The notes: generated from the letters alone by a model not told the origin. A DNA stretch of 64,000 nt from CBDCCT01 sp965214995 (GCA_965214995.1 CBDCCT010000002.1:2666001-2730000), one strand, 5' to 3'. Numbered from the stretch's first letter, positions 8,326-17,177 are shown. Made by a program: numbers and translations.

Positions 8326-9486
8326 ATGGACCGCACAGAACGTTTGCAGCACATCGTCTCAAAGGCCAAGGCCCTGCCCTTCTACAGAGACCGTTTGACC
8401 GACGTTGACATAAAGTCCGTGACTGCTGACGATGTCAGCGCGCTTCCCTTCGTGACCCGAGACGACCTTGTTGACCATTTCAAAGCCCATCCTCCTCATG
8501 GCGGCTTTTTACAGGATGACGTGGTGCAGATGCACCTGACGCCCGCGCCCGGCATCGGGCGAATGCCGGAGTATTTAACGGAGAACGATATAAGTTGGCA
8601 GGCCGAGGCGGTGGCGGCGGGGCTGAGGCGCTGCGGCCTGAGCCGCGAGGACAGATGTTTGGTCGTTTTTTCCTACCACATGCTCGCGGGCGGTTGGCTC
8701 TTTCACGAGGGGCTGACGGAACTGGGAGCCAAGGTTCTGGCCTTGGGACCCGCCGACGCTTCGAACGTGGTGGACATCGCCAACACCTACGGTTTTAACG
8801 TGCTGGTAAGCAACCCGAGTTTCGCGCGCAAAATCGGCGAGGCGGGCGGGCGGTTTGAGACGCTGCTGGCGGCGGGCGAGCCCTTTACGGCGGTGCCGGA
8901 TTACAGGGAAACGCTCGAGCAGCTCCTACAGTGCCGAGCTTTCGACGCCTACGGCCTCAGCGAGACGGGCGTGGTGGCGGCGGAGACGAATAGCAAGGAC
9001 GGGCTTCACGTCTGGGAAGAGGCTTGCGTTGTGGAGGTGCTCGAGCCCGACACCCTCAAGCCCGTGAACGACGGCGAAAAAGGCGAATTGGTCGTGACCA
9101 GCCTCACCCGCGAAGGGCTGCCCATCCTGCGCTTTCGCACGGGCGACCTAACAATAAAAAGCATGAAAGAGGGAAGCCTAACGCTGCCGCGCGGCGTGTT
9201 TGGCCGGACCGACGCGATGGTCAAGGTCAAGGGCGTCAAGGTCTATCCCAAAGAACTCCTCTTTTTGTTGGCGGGAACCCCCGGACTCAATTTCCGCCAC
9301 TACCAGCTCGTGCTGCAACGTGGCGAGGGAGGCACCGACCGCGCGCTCTTGCGGGTCGAGGGCGACCCCGCGACCGACACGCAAGACCTTACCAAGCGGA
9401 TTCGCAGCGCCCTGGGCGTGGGCATGAACGACATCCGGGTGGAAGAGACGGTTGAGGGGGACCTGGTCGTTGACGAGCGGTTTTAG
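8326..9486 (+). CDS. phenylacetate-CoA ligase (PaaK)-like adenylate-forming enzyme
   Basis: 386 residues. ANL-superfamily motifs are present: DAYGLSETG (207-215), LRFRTGDL (about 268-275), a hinge-like FGRTDAMVKVKGVKVYP and a small C-terminal domain. The overall order matches PaaK-type CoA ligases. The Ser/Thr/Gly-rich P-loop is unusual: HLTPAPGIGRMPEY (70-83) instead of SSGTTGKP, so ATP binding may differ. The start ATG follows AAGGGAG. Together with the ABC ATPase and binding protein downstream on the other strand, it may handle imported aromatic or organic acids, but this is inference. The substrate is undetermined. Confidence 0.8.
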   Translation: MDRTERLQHIVSKAKALPFYRDRLTDVDIKSVTADDVSALPFVTRDDLVDHFKAHPPHGGFLQDDVVQMHLTPAPGIGRMPEYLTENDISWQAEAVAAGLRRCGLSREDRCLVVFSYHMLAGGWLFHEGLTELGAKVLALGPADASNVVDIANTYGFNVLVSNPSFARKIGEAGGRFETLLAAGEPFTAVPDYRETLEQLLQCRAFDAYGLSETGVVAAETNSKDGLHVWEEACVVEVLEPDTLKPVNDGEKGELVVTSLTREGLPILRFRTGDLTIKSMKEGSLTLPRGVFGRTDAMVKVKGVKVYPKELLFLLAGTPGLNFRHYQLVLQRGEGGTDRALLRVEGDPATDTQDLTKRIRSALGVGMNDIRVEETVEGDLVVDERF

Positions 9487-9587
9487 CTCTGTAAGAATTC
9501 CGTGCGGTTTACGCTTTTTCACGCTCGAGCACGTCCTCAAAAACGCATACGCACCGTTCCACACACCTGTTCTGAAAATAAAGAAGC

Positions 9588-9621
9588 CGTGAAAATTTTG
9601 TAAGAGGAGGCTTGCTACACT
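9588..9621 (+). promoter_or_regulatory. promoter of the 62-residue protein gene: direct repeats plus leaderless -10
   Basis: TACACT (9616-9621) stands exactly 6 nt before the ATG at 9628. Eleven bases upstream of it is CGTGAA-N5-TGTAAG (9588-9604), an 11-bp-spaced direct repeat like those before the SHOCT/regulator operon (34474-34512) and the amidase (23823-23850). That fits an OmpR-family regulator site touching the -35 region. Confidence 0.45.
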
Positions 9622-9627
9622 CAAAAT

Positions 9628-9816
9628 ATGTTTAGAGAACCCTACGCCGCTTTCCCTCGCCCCTCCAACGAGGCTCTGCTCCAAAAAGTGTATGTCTACG
9701 AACGCAACATCATCGCGGGCACCGCGACCCCTGAAGACATCAACGACTATGTCGAGTGTCAGTTAGAACTCGCCAAGCGCTTGCCTGTTGACACCTTCAC
9801 GGACCCTCGAGACTGA
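9628..9816 (+). CDS. 62-residue hypothetical protein
   Basis: A short acidic, mostly helical protein with no recognised family, signal peptide or membrane segment. Support for the gene comes from a -10 hexamer placed exactly 6 nt before the ATG (a leaderless start) and an upstream 11-bp direct repeat. It converges with the ABC ATPase gene, leaving 9 nt between stops. Function unknown; a regulated stress-type small protein is possible. Confidence 0.6.
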   Translation: MFREPYAAFPRPSNEALLQKVYVYERNIIAGTATPEDINDYVECQLELAKRLPVDTFTDPRD

Positions 9817-9825
9817 CGCAACTCG

Positions 9826-10653
9826 TTACATCCACCGCTTGCGCCGCTTATACGATTTAATGTTCTTAAAAGATTTACGCTCGCCGCCTTCGGACATGCC
9901 CATATAGAACTCTTTCACGTCCGGGTTGTTCTTGAGGTCGCGCGCGGGCCCCTCTAAAACCACGCGCCCCCCCTCCATGACGTAGCCGTAGTCGGCCACG
10001 CCGAGCGCAACGGACGCGTTTTGTTCCACCACCAGAATCGTCGTGCCCTCCTTGTTGACCGTTTTCACCCGCTCGAAGATGTCGCGGACCAAAAGCGGTG
10101 CTAACCCGAGGCTGGGTTCGTCCAGCAAGAGGAGCTTGGGCCGCGCCATGAGCGCGCGCCCAATAGCTATCATCTGCTGCTCGCCCCCGCTCGTATAGCC
10201 CGCCTGGCGCGTGCGCAAGTCGGCTAAGCGCGGGAAGATGTCGTAGATGTGCGCCAAATCTTCCCTGACGCCCCCCCGCCGCGTGATGGAGCCCACGCGG
10301 AGGTTTTCCTCGACCGTGAGGTGCTTGAACACGCGCCGCCCCTCGGGCACCTGGACGATGCCCGCCTTGACGATGGCCTGGCCCGGCTTGTCGTGAATGG
10401 TTTCGCCGTTAAAGCGGACGTAGCCCTCGCGCACCGACCCGTTCTCGGGCTTGAGCAGCCCGGAGATGGCCCGCAAGGTGGTCGTCTTGCCCGCGCCGTT
10501 GGTGCCCAAGAGCGCGACGATTTTGCCCCTTGGCACCGCCAGGCTCACGCCGCGCAGCACCTGGACGATGTCGTGGTAGACCACCTCGATGTTGTTGACC
10601 TCGAGCTGAATCTCGCCTAAATCTTGAGGTCGGGTGGGCGTGGTGTGGGACAT
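9826..10653 (-). CDS. livF: branched-chain amino-acid-type ABC transporter ATP-binding protein
   Basis: 275 residues. Walker A GTNGAGKTT (about 49-57), Q-loop, signature SGGEQQM, Walker B LLLLDEPSLGLAP and switch His region EQNASVAL are all intact. The SLGLAP Walker B context is typical of LivF-family ATPases, which pair with LivG and the LivH/LivM permeases. A basic 20-residue C-terminal tail after the core is unusual. It lies 76 nt downstream of the binding-protein gene, so the two are probably cotranscribed. LivG, LivH and LivM are absent from this neighbourhood. The substrate could be an amino acid, urea or an aromatic acid. Confidence 0.9.
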   Translation of the reverse strand: MSHTTPTRPQDLGEIQLEVNNIEVVYHDIVQVLRGVSLAVPRGKIVALLGTNGAGKTTTLRAISGLLKPENGSVREGYVRFNGETIHDKPGQAIVKAGIVQVPEGRRVFKHLTVEENLRVGSITRRGGVREDLAHIYDIFPRLADLRTRQAGYTSGGEQQMIAIGRALMARPKLLLLDEPSLGLAPLLVRDIFERVKTVNKEGTTILVVEQNASVALGVADYGYVMEGGRVVLEGPARDLKNNPDVKEFYMGMSEGGERKSFKNIKSYKRRKRWM

Positions 10654-10729
10654 GAAGAAACCTCGTGAAGATGGGAGCGGGGGAGACGGGTAATCTCCTG
10701 TCTCCTCCGCTCCCTAATGCCTAACCTGG

Positions 10730-11911
10730 CTAGTTCGCCTCGTGAACCTCGGCAAACGTCTCCGAAGTAAAGGGCTCGGTCGTCTCGACAAACGCGCCGT
10801 CCTGGACCTGCAGGAGGTGGAGCGCGCCGACGCCGACGCGGTCGGTCTCGCTGTAAGAAATCGGCGCGAGGCCGAAGGGAGACTCGAACACGCCCTCTTC
10901 GCTCTCGTTCATGGCTAAGAGCTGCGCGTAGATGGTCTCGGGATTGACGTCCTCGCCCGCCTCGACCACGCGGCGCGCCGCCTCGATAAAGATGGAGGCT
11001 TGCAACGCGCCGGAGGTGTAGTTGTCGTCGGCAATCGTCGCCTCGGAGCGTCCGTAGCGCTCGCCGAGTTCGCTCTGCAAGGGGACCTGCTCCGGGAGCG
11101 GGATGGAGGTGGCCCACAAGAAGCCGTCGGCGGCCTCGCCCGCTAAAGAGATGAGCGTGTTGCCGCCCGTGTAGTGCGCGCCCATGAAGGTCATGGTGTC
11201 CAAAAGCCCGAGCGCCTGCGCGGCGTTGAGCATCGCCGCGATGGGCGACTGCACCGTCTGGCCGATAACGTACGCCACCCCGTCGTTGCTCCAGCGTTGG
11301 AGCACGGCGGTGTAGTCGGTGCCCTCGCCGTGCTCTTGCACGTCCGTGATTTCAACACCGAGAACCTCGGCGGCGGCCTGCGCGTCCTCGACGGGGGCGC
11401 GGCCGAAGGGGCTCGGGTGGACCAGCATCGCCACCCTGGGCGCGGTGTCGCCTTCATGATTTTCGGCGATCCACTCGAGCAGCGCCACCACCTGTTCGCT
11501 GTAAGACGTGAGCGGCAAGAAGTTGTAGTCGTTGTCGGGCGGGTCGATGACGCCGATATGCAGCGAGGACGAGATGACCGGCATCTGCTCCTCGACCGCG
11601 TTGAGCTTGAGTTGCAGGGTCGCGCCCGTCGCGTAGGACAAGAATGCGTCCATGTCTTCGTCCAAGTACGCCTCAAAGTTGCGCAGCGTGTTGTCGTTGT
11701 TGTACTGGTCGTCGCGGGTCAAACAGGTGATGGTGGTGTCGGGGATTAACTGTTCGTCGTTGGCGTAACGGCAATAGTCCTCGACGCCCTGCACGACGAA
11801 CTGGCCGGCGTCCGAGGTGGGCCCGGTGACCGCGCCGGACCAGCCGATGACCACTTGTCCGAGCGACGTGCCTAGGCTTAGCATAAGGGCGAGCAGCGTG
11901 ATGGTGCGCAT
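10730..11911 (-). CDS. periplasmic substrate-binding protein of a branched-chain amino-acid-type ABC transporter
   Basis: 393 residues, with a signal peptide (MRTITLLALMLSLGTSLGQ) lacking a lipobox cysteine. The mature part has the type I periplasmic-binding fold of LivK/AmiC-like proteins: IGWSGAVTGPTSDAG at the N-terminus resembles the usual ligand-contacting loop, and VSSSLHIG, TDYTAVLQRW and FMGAHYTGG recur in the family. Start ATG at 11911 preceded by a strong GGAGGAAG. It is upstream of the livF-type ATPase gene. The ligand is not predictable; the nearby PaaK-like ligase suggests, weakly, an aromatic or organic acid. Confidence 0.88.
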   Translation of the reverse strand: MRTITLLALMLSLGTSLGQVVIGWSGAVTGPTSDAGQFVVQGVEDYCRYANDEQLIPDTTITCLTRDDQYNNDNTLRNFEAYLDEDMDAFLSYATGATLQLKLNAVEEQMPVISSSLHIGVIDPPDNDYNFLPLTSYSEQVVALLEWIAENHEGDTAPRVAMLVHPSPFGRAPVEDAQAAAEVLGVEITDVQEHGEGTDYTAVLQRWSNDGVAYVIGQTVQSPIAAMLNAAQALGLLDTMTFMGAHYTGGNTLISLAGEAADGFLWATSIPLPEQVPLQSELGERYGRSEATIADDNYTSGALQASIFIEAARRVVEAGEDVNPETIYAQLLAMNESEEGVFESPFGLAPISYSETDRVGVGALHLLQVQDGAFVETTEPFTSETFAEVHEAN

Positions 11912-12790
11912 TCTTCCTCCTTGAGTGTCTAAACTTTTGAATCAAGTTCGGGGCGGGGCGTGCGTGAGGCGCGTGGAGGTGGGGGCCAATATGGTGGCGT
12001 CGCGGGGGTTGGAAAACGGTAAGGACGGCGTTCGGGGAATGTTCGGGGTTTGTGCAGCTTGACAGCCTCACCTCCTTGTGCCGCCTTTCGGTTGCGCGCC
12101 CGCCGCGCGCCACGCTCGAGCCGTCCGGGTCCGCCTCGTTGATGACGCGCTGCGGCACCTCACGCCGGGATGTGCGGCACTTCGTCTACCGCGACGCGAA
12201 GGTTATGGTGTGACGAGACCACTATAACCCAAAGTTGCTGTGAGCCAAAGCCGTTGCACAAGGTTACCCGAGGCTTACGCGTGTGAGTTCTAAATGAGCT
12301 TCCGAGCTTTTCTTATAAAGTTTTTTTGGTGACGCAGCATCGCCGAGAGGATGCCGACCCCCTTTTTCACGGCATAAGGCTCTATATTTTCCCGGCAGGA
12401 GACTTTTAAGTTCTACATGCGTAAGCCCCGCAGGTCATGCGTGAGCTGGTGGAGAGAGAATGTCCGTGTTGTGGGGTGACGCAGGTGACGCACATCCACA
12501 TCACGCGCAGCGCTTCAGCTACCCTCTCGAGGGGGAGGCTAGAGACGCAGAGCGGACGAGGGTGCTGGCGGGGCGCGGCCTGCGCATGATTTTACCGATC
12601 GTGACGTTTCGCATCACTTAGGGGGCGTTTGCGAGGTGCTGAGCCATGAGGTTTGAAAACTCTTTCCCGACGCCTTCTCGCGCCCGACACTCCTCTGCCG
12701 GGTTTTTCTCTTCTTACACATCATGGGTCGTGTTAAGCTCCAGGTGATATTTTTGGTTTCTCCCAGACCCGCTGAGCCAACCCGGAAGGA
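11912..12790. other. 879-bp stretch without a supported gene
   Basis: No reading frame with convincing codon use was found. On the minus strand, a -35/-10-like pair (TTGGCT, 16 bp, TATAGT, near 12220-12247) could drive the binding-protein gene with a long leader. An AAGGAGGTGAGG stretch near 12070 looks like a Shine-Dalgarno but no usable start codon follows. The right part carries only the upstream region of the 12797 gene. Confidence 0.5.
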
Positions 12791-12796
12791 ATGATG

Positions 12797-13444
12797 ATGT
12801 CTGATGTGACAGCGCCCACAGAAACACCCGCAGAAACGACTACAGAAACACCCGCAGAGACGCAGCCGACCCCGCGCGTGAGCGTGTTCAGCGCGGTGGC
12901 GGTCGAGACCAAGATCACGCGCGCTTACGGCGCGGCCCTCGACTCTTTTGAGGCGGGCCACTGGGACGCGACCATCACCGCCTGCGGCAAGGCGCTGGAG
13001 AGCATCGCCAAGAACGGGCTGCCCTACAACGAGCGGGGTGGCACGCTGGGGCAACTCTTAGAAAAGCTGCCCAAGCACGTGAAGCTCGAGCAGCCCTTAA
13101 GCGACCTCGCCGCGGCGGTCAAGGACCCCAAGAGCCTGGGCGCGCACTTTGACCTGGAGCGTGACGCGAGCGCGGAGGTCGCCAAGGCGACGTTGGAGCT
13201 TGTCGAGGCCTTTATCACCTACATCTACCTCTTCCGCGACAAGGTGGCGCGGCTCAAGAATTTGTTGGAAGACGAGACCAAGCGCGAGGGCCGCGAGGAA
13301 ACCAGAAAAGTGCTCGAGCGCTCTTATGGCGACGACAAGGCGGCCCCGAAAACCCCGGCCCGCTCCGGCTTCGACAACTTCGAGGCCGACCCCTACGACA
13401 TCAAGGCGAACACGTGGAACATCGGGCGGGAGGACAAGCGGTGA
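12797..13444 (+). CDS. DUF4145-like protein
   Basis: About 215 residues. Three consecutive ATGs occur at 12791-12799; the third is chosen because AAGGA (12786-12790) is then 6 nt away. The N-terminus is a low-complexity Thr/Glu/Pro-Ala repeat (TETPAETTTETPAET). Residues about 40-160 resemble DUF4145: a helix with DATITACGKALESIAK, LGQLLEKL and a GAHFD motif at the place of the family's GN.AAH. The C-terminal 50 residues are charged and polar. The family is found near restriction and defence genes elsewhere, but none is seen here. Cytosolic, function unknown. Confidence 0.65.
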   Translation: MSDVTAPTETPAETTTETPAETQPTPRVSVFSAVAVETKITRAYGAALDSFEAGHWDATITACGKALESIAKNGLPYNERGGTLGQLLEKLPKHVKLEQPLSDLAAAVKDPKSLGAHFDLERDASAEVAKATLELVEAFITYIYLFRDKVARLKNLLEDETKREGREETRKVLERSYGDDKAAPKTPARSGFDNFEADPYDIKANTWNIGREDKR

Positions 13445-13450
13445 GGCAGT

Positions 13451-13488
13451 GGGTAGTGGTTAGTGATGAGAAGAACTAACCACTACCC
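13451..13488. repeat. dispersed inverted repeat, copy A (13-bp perfect stem)
   Basis: GGGTAGTGGTTAG (13451-13463) pairs perfectly with CTAACCACTACCC (13476-13488). It begins right after the stop codon of the DUF4145-like gene and separates it from a convergent gene, so it could act as a bidirectional terminator. Related sequences occur at 15041-15092 and 60663-60704. Confidence 0.7.
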
Positions 13489-13507
13489 ACCAATCACTAT
13501 CCACTGT

Positions 13508-15022
13508 TTAGCGCAGAAGCTCCTCGAGCACCTTGTGCTTCTGCACCTTGCCGAGCGCGTTTCTGGGGAGGCGTTCGACGAGCACCACCTCGCGCGGCTT
13601 TTTGAAATCCGCCAGGTGCGCCTTGCAAAACGCCTGGACGGCGGCGGGGTCCACGGGCCCGACCACCGCCGCTACCACTTTCTCACCCAAATCTTCGTCC
13701 GGCAATCCCACCACCGCGACCTCGGTCACGCCGGGGAAGGTGGCGATGAGTTCCTCGAGCTCCCTCGGATAGACGTTAAAGCCCCCCGAGATGATGAGCT
13801 CTTTCATCCGCCCGCTGAGGGTGTAATAGCCGTCCTCGTCCACGTGTCCTAAGTCGCCCGTGCGGAACCAGCCGCCTTGCGTAAAGGCCGCCGCGGTGGC
13901 TTCCGGGTTGCGCCAGTAGCCCCTGGTGACGTTGGGGCCGCGGAGCTGGATTTCGCCCGTTTCTCCCCCCTTTAGCGGCGTGTTGCTCTCCGGGTCGGCG
14001 ACGCGGACCTCGACCCCCTCGAAAGGCACCCCGACCGTCCCCGCGCGGCGCTCGCCCACAAGGGGATTGCCCAGGTTCATGACCGTCTCGGTCATGCCGT
14101 AGCGCTCCAAAATCCTTAAGCCAAAGGTTCGCTCGACCTCCAAAAGCGTGCGCGGACTCAAAGGCGCGGAGCCCGACACGAGCAGGCGCAGCCTGGGCGG
14201 TTTCGTGCGGGTTCCGGCTCCCTTCTGCGCCTCGGCGAGCAGGCGTGTGTACATCGTCGGCACGCCGAAAAACATGGTGATGTTGCCCCAGAGGTCGCTC
14301 AATACCTCCTCCGCCTCAAAAGTGTGCCTCAAAGTAACCGTCGAACCCGTGAAAATCGCGCCGTGCAACCCCACCCCGAGCCCGTGCATGTGAAAGAGCG
14401 GCAGGGCGAGGAGCAGGTGGTCGGCCGCGCTCCAGCCCCAGGCGCGGGTGACGGCGGCGCTGTTGGCTAAAAAGTTGTGGTGCGAGAGCGTCGCGCCTTT
14501 TGAACGCCCGGTGGTGCCGGAGGTGTAGCCGATAACCGCGAGGTCATCGCGCCGCGCGAGGGGTTCGGTCAACGCTTCCCCCGCGGCGAGAGCGCGCCAG
14601 AGCGCGGCGTCCTCCTCAAGACTCTCCCCGAGCACCACAACCTTGACGGACGTGTCGCCGCGCGCCCTCTCCACCTCCCCCCGCCCCGCCGCGTCGGTCA
14701 GCACGAGCCGCGCGCCCGAGTCCCCCAGCATGTGCCGCACCTCCCCCGCCCGGTAGCGCGTGTTGACAGGCACCACCACGCCGCCCGCGAAGAGCACGCC
14801 AAGGTAAGCGACGACAAAACTTGGGCTGTTACCCAAATAAAGCGCCACCCGGTCACCCCGCCCTATGCCCCACGCCCTCAAACTTCCCGCCGCCGCGCTC
14901 ACCTGCGCGTGAACCTCCCCGTAGCTATAACCCCGTCCCTCAAAATGGACGAAAGGCTTGTCGGGCGAGGTCTTGGCAACCTCTAAAAGGGCGTGCGGGA
15001 GTGATTGGGGGAGGTCTGACAT
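13508..15022 (-). CDS. acyl-CoA synthetase (AMP-forming), possibly malonyl-CoA synthetase-like
   Basis: 504 residues of the ANL superfamily. The P-loop YTSGTTGRSKGA (about 165-176), ERYGMTET (about 298), the adenylate-binding WFRTGDLGHVDEDGYY (about 385), hinge GRMKELIISGGFNVYP and the catalytic lysine region LPRNALGKVQKHK at the C-terminus are all intact. GYWRNPEAT and the overall length fit medium/long-chain fatty-acid or malonyl/methylmalonyl-CoA synthetases; MatB-like is a reasonable guess, not proven. It activates a carboxylic acid to its CoA thioester in the cytosol. An inverted repeat lies beyond each end, and DUF554 is upstream on the same strand. Confidence 0.88.
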   Translation of the reverse strand: MSDLPQSLPHALLEVAKTSPDKPFVHFEGRGYSYGEVHAQVSAAAGSLRAWGIGRGDRVALYLGNSPSFVVAYLGVLFAGGVVVPVNTRYRAGEVRHMLGDSGARLVLTDAAGRGEVERARGDTSVKVVVLGESLEEDAALWRALAAGEALTEPLARRDDLAVIGYTSGTTGRSKGATLSHHNFLANSAAVTRAWGWSAADHLLLALPLFHMHGLGVGLHGAIFTGSTVTLRHTFEAEEVLSDLWGNITMFFGVPTMYTRLLAEAQKGAGTRTKPPRLRLLVSGSAPLSPRTLLEVERTFGLRILERYGMTETVMNLGNPLVGERRAGTVGVPFEGVEVRVADPESNTPLKGGETGEIQLRGPNVTRGYWRNPEATAAAFTQGGWFRTGDLGHVDEDGYYTLSGRMKELIISGGFNVYPRELEELIATFPGVTEVAVVGLPDEDLGEKVVAAVVGPVDPAAVQAFCKAHLADFKKPREVVLVERLPRNALGKVQKHKVLEELLR

Positions 15023-15040
15023 AAGCAGTGATTAGTGGCG

Positions 15041-15092
15041 AGTGATGAGTGGTTAGCCTTTTCTAATCACTAGCCACTAACCACTCATCACT
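15041..15092. repeat. dispersed inverted repeat, copy B (16-bp perfect stem)
   Basis: AGTGATGAGTGGTTAG (15041-15056) pairs perfectly with CTAACCACTCATCACT (15077-15092). The right arm touches the TGA stop of the DUF554 gene. More copies of the same short words (AGTGATTAGTGG, CTAATCACTAGCC) lie in and beside the loop. Related to copies at 13451 and 60663. Confidence 0.7.
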
Positions 15093-15823
15093 CAATAAAA
15101 AAGCCTCCCCACATAATAAAACACCACCGCGAACACGAGCCCCGGCAACAAGCTGGCGACGCGCAGGCGTTTGATCTCGAGCAGCCCGAAGCCGAGCCCC
15201 ACAATCATGAGGCCGCCCACGCCGTTGACTAAGAGCACGCGCGGGTCGCTCGCCGGGTCGGGGATGAGGGTGGCGAAGAGGCCCGCGCCGAGCGAGAGCG
15301 CGCCCTGATAGACGGCGATGACGATGGTTGAGAAGATGACGCCGAAGCCGAAGGTGGCGGACAAGGCGAGGGAGGCGAAGCCATCCAAGGTGGACTTGAG
15401 GAGCAAAAACGAGTCGTCGCCGACGAGCCCGTTCTGGATGCTGCCGATGAGCGTCAGTGGTCCCACGCAAAAGAGCAGGCTGGCGGCCACGAAGCCCTCG
15501 GTAAAGCGGCCCTGCCCCCGGAAGCGCTTCTTAAGCGTGTTCCCGAGACCTTCCAAGCCCTCTTCGATGCGCAGCCCCTCGCCCACCGCCCCGCCCAAGG
15601 CGAGCGCGATAAGCCCGACGATGATGCCGGGGGGCTCGTCCACGCGGGTTAAGTCCATCGCGTTGAGCACGCCGATGAGCAGCGTGGTGAGGCCGATGGC
15701 CTGCATCACCACGGTGACGACGCGCTCCGGCAGACGGCCCCGCAGGAGCAGGCCCAGCCCGGAGCCCAGCAACACGGTGACGACGTTGACGAGCGTGCCG
15801 GAGGTTTGTTCAAAGGGGCTCAC
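15092..15823 (-). CDS. DUF554 family membrane protein (YqgA-like)
   Basis: 243 residues. Seven or so hydrophobic segments are visible, beginning TLVNVVTVLLGSGLGLLL and ending LLPGLVFAVVFYYVGRLFY. The family signature FCVGPLTLIGSIQNGLVGD (about 138-156) is present. DUF554 proteins are inner-membrane proteins of unknown function, suspected transporters. Length is normal. It is upstream of the acyl-CoA synthetase on the same strand with copy B of the inverted repeat between, so cotranscription is uncertain. Confidence 0.88.
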   Translation of the reverse strand: MSPFEQTSGTLVNVVTVLLGSGLGLLLRGRLPERVVTVVMQAIGLTTLLIGVLNAMDLTRVDEPPGIIVGLIALALGGAVGEGLRIEEGLEGLGNTLKKRFRGQGRFTEGFVAASLLFCVGPLTLIGSIQNGLVGDDSFLLLKSTLDGFASLALSATFGFGVIFSTIVIAVYQGALSLGAGLFATLIPDPASDPRVLLVNGVGGLMIVGLGFGLLEIKRLRVASLLPGLVFAVVFYYVGRLFY

Positions 15824-15952
15824 CGGAAGAGCCTATCACGCACGTGATAGTAGGTATCAGCTAGTTTGAGAAGAACTCACTTCTCATGCTACCGTCTCGC
15901 GTGTAGTGAAGGATGATGCCTACGCAGAGCCCGTTCACTGGTCACGGTGACT

Positions 15953-16498
15953 TCAAGCCTTCGCCTCCGCCGGGGGGCTTCGCAGCACGATAACGGTCAC
16001 AACAATAGCGGCGAGGAGGGGGAGGCCAACCACCCAATACATCCAGGTGTATGTGCTCGCGGGGGTCGCGGTGGGCGGAAAAATGATGGTGAGCGCGTCC
16101 GCGGGCGTCTCGCTGCCCACGTTGAAAAGGGTGCGTGCGCGCGCCTCCTCCTGCCGGAAGGTCTGGTCGCGGAGGAGCAGGCTATAGGTGCCGGGCTCGG
16201 GCAGCGTGAGGGTGGTTTCGTAAACGCCCGCGTCGCCGGTTTCTGCAAATTCCACGCTCGAGACAGGTTCAACCTCTTCGCTCGCATCCTGAGGGCGAAA
16301 TTCGGCCAACACGTAAGCGTCCTCGACGGGGAGGTCGGTTTGGTCCGTAAGCTCGAGCCTCAGCACAAAAGGCTCGCCCGCTTGAGGGATGTCCGGCGTT
16401 GTCGACAGTGTGCCAATCACCGCGGTCGCGTGCGCCAAAACCGCGCCGCCTACGAGGAGCGCGAGCATGGTGAAAAGGGTCGCTGCTCTAGTCGTCAT
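15953..16498 (-). CDS. FixH/YtkA-like exported protein with a C-terminal membrane anchor
   Basis: 181 residues: an N-terminal signal sequence (MTTRAATLFTMLALLVGGAVLAHA), a beta-sandwich region of about 100 residues with GEPFVLRLELTDQTDLPVEDAYV, GDAGVYETTLTLPEPGTYSLLL, and a C-terminal transmembrane segment (YWVVGLPLLAAIVVTVIVL) ending in a short charged tail. The pattern resembles YtkA/FixH-type domains that accompany copper or redox proteins. The start overlaps the 3' end of the carboxypeptidase gene by 11 nt, so the two are coupled. Remote similarity only; the role is inferred from domain and context. Confidence 0.6.
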   Translation of the reverse strand: MTTRAATLFTMLALLVGGAVLAHATAVIGTLSTTPDIPQAGEPFVLRLELTDQTDLPVEDAYVLAEFRPQDASEEVEPVSSVEFAETGDAGVYETTLTLPEPGTYSLLLRDQTFRQEEARARTLFNVGSETPADALTIIFPPTATPASTYTWMYWVVGLPLLAAIVVTVIVLRSPPAEAKA

Positions 16499-17177
16499 GT
16501 TTGTTCTCCTCCCACAGCCACTCCCGCAGGGTGAGGCCGCTTTCTTTCACCTCAGCCGCCGCCTCGCGGCCCAGGTAGCGGTAGTGCCAAGGCTCATAGA
16601 TATAGCAGGTCACGCTCTCTTTGCCCTCCGGATAGCTCATCACAAAGCCGTAGCGGTGGGCGTTCGCGGCCAGCCACGCGCCCGCGGGCGTCTCGGCCCA
16701 GTCACCATAGTCCCAGGGGGCCTTGCCGCCTTTGCTCCGGAAGTCGGCGGCGGTGCCCAGTTGGTGCTCGGAATGCCCCGGCCTGGCCGAACTCCGCCGC
16801 GCGGCGTGGAGCCCCTGTTGCGCCACCCAATAGTCAAAAGTTTTTGCTTGGTAGTCGTAGCTCCGAAAGGCGGACTGAAGTTCCAAAGGATGACCCGCCG
16901 CCGCCGCGTCCTCTAAAAGTTGGGCGAGGTCGTCCATGAGCAGGGCGCGCAGCGTGTGGTCCGACTCCAATCCTGCTTCTTTGACCGACGCGAGGTCGTC
17001 CGGTTGGTAGCTCTCCGGCAGCATGTAAATCGTGTCGAGCAGCGTGCGCTGCCAGTCGTCAAGCTCCTGATGCGCCGTGGGGAGGTCGTCGTAGCGGCAG
17101 GCGGGCAGGGGTGTTTGCGCGTGCGTCATGGTTAGAGAGAGGGTCAGGAGGCCGAAGAGGCTCAGGAAACGGCTCAC
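16488..17177 (-). CDS. secreted D-alanyl-D-alanine carboxypeptidase (VanY/M15 family)
   Basis: 229 residues with a signal peptide (MSRFLSLFGLLTLSLTMTHAQ). Zinc and catalytic motifs of M15 peptidases are present: SAFRSYDYQ (about 103), S.HQLGTAADF (H and D ligands, about 136-145), and EPWHYRYLG (catalytic Glu and zinc His, about 195). The enzyme would trim the terminal D-Ala of peptidoglycan stem peptides outside the cytoplasmic membrane. The GTG start lies 8 nt after a minus-strand TATGAT, a candidate leaderless promoter facing the one for the 17225 gene. Length and motifs are normal for the family. Confidence 0.9.
   Translation of the reverse strand: MSRFLSLFGLLTLSLTMTHAQTPLPACRYDDLPTAHQELDDWQRTLLDTIYMLPESYQPDDLASVKEAGLESDHTLRALLMDDLAQLLEDAAAAGHPLELQSAFRSYDYQAKTFDYWVAQQGLHAARRSSARPGHSEHQLGTAADFRSKGGKAPWDYGDWAETPAGAWLAANAHRYGFVMSYPEGKESVTCYIYEPWHYRYLGREAAAEVKESGLTLREWLWEENKHDD

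Noticed and set aside
11930..12160. Minus-strand frame and a strong AAGGAGGTGAGG near 12070
   Set aside because: No start codon at a usable distance; the frame runs into the binding-protein gene in another frame and has low-complexity His/Arg/Pro content typical of antisense frames.
13500..15022. Long plus-strand reading frames opposite the acyl-CoA synthetase and many other genes
   Set aside because: They are antisense shadows of GC-rich genes; the opposite strand encodes complete conserved domains.
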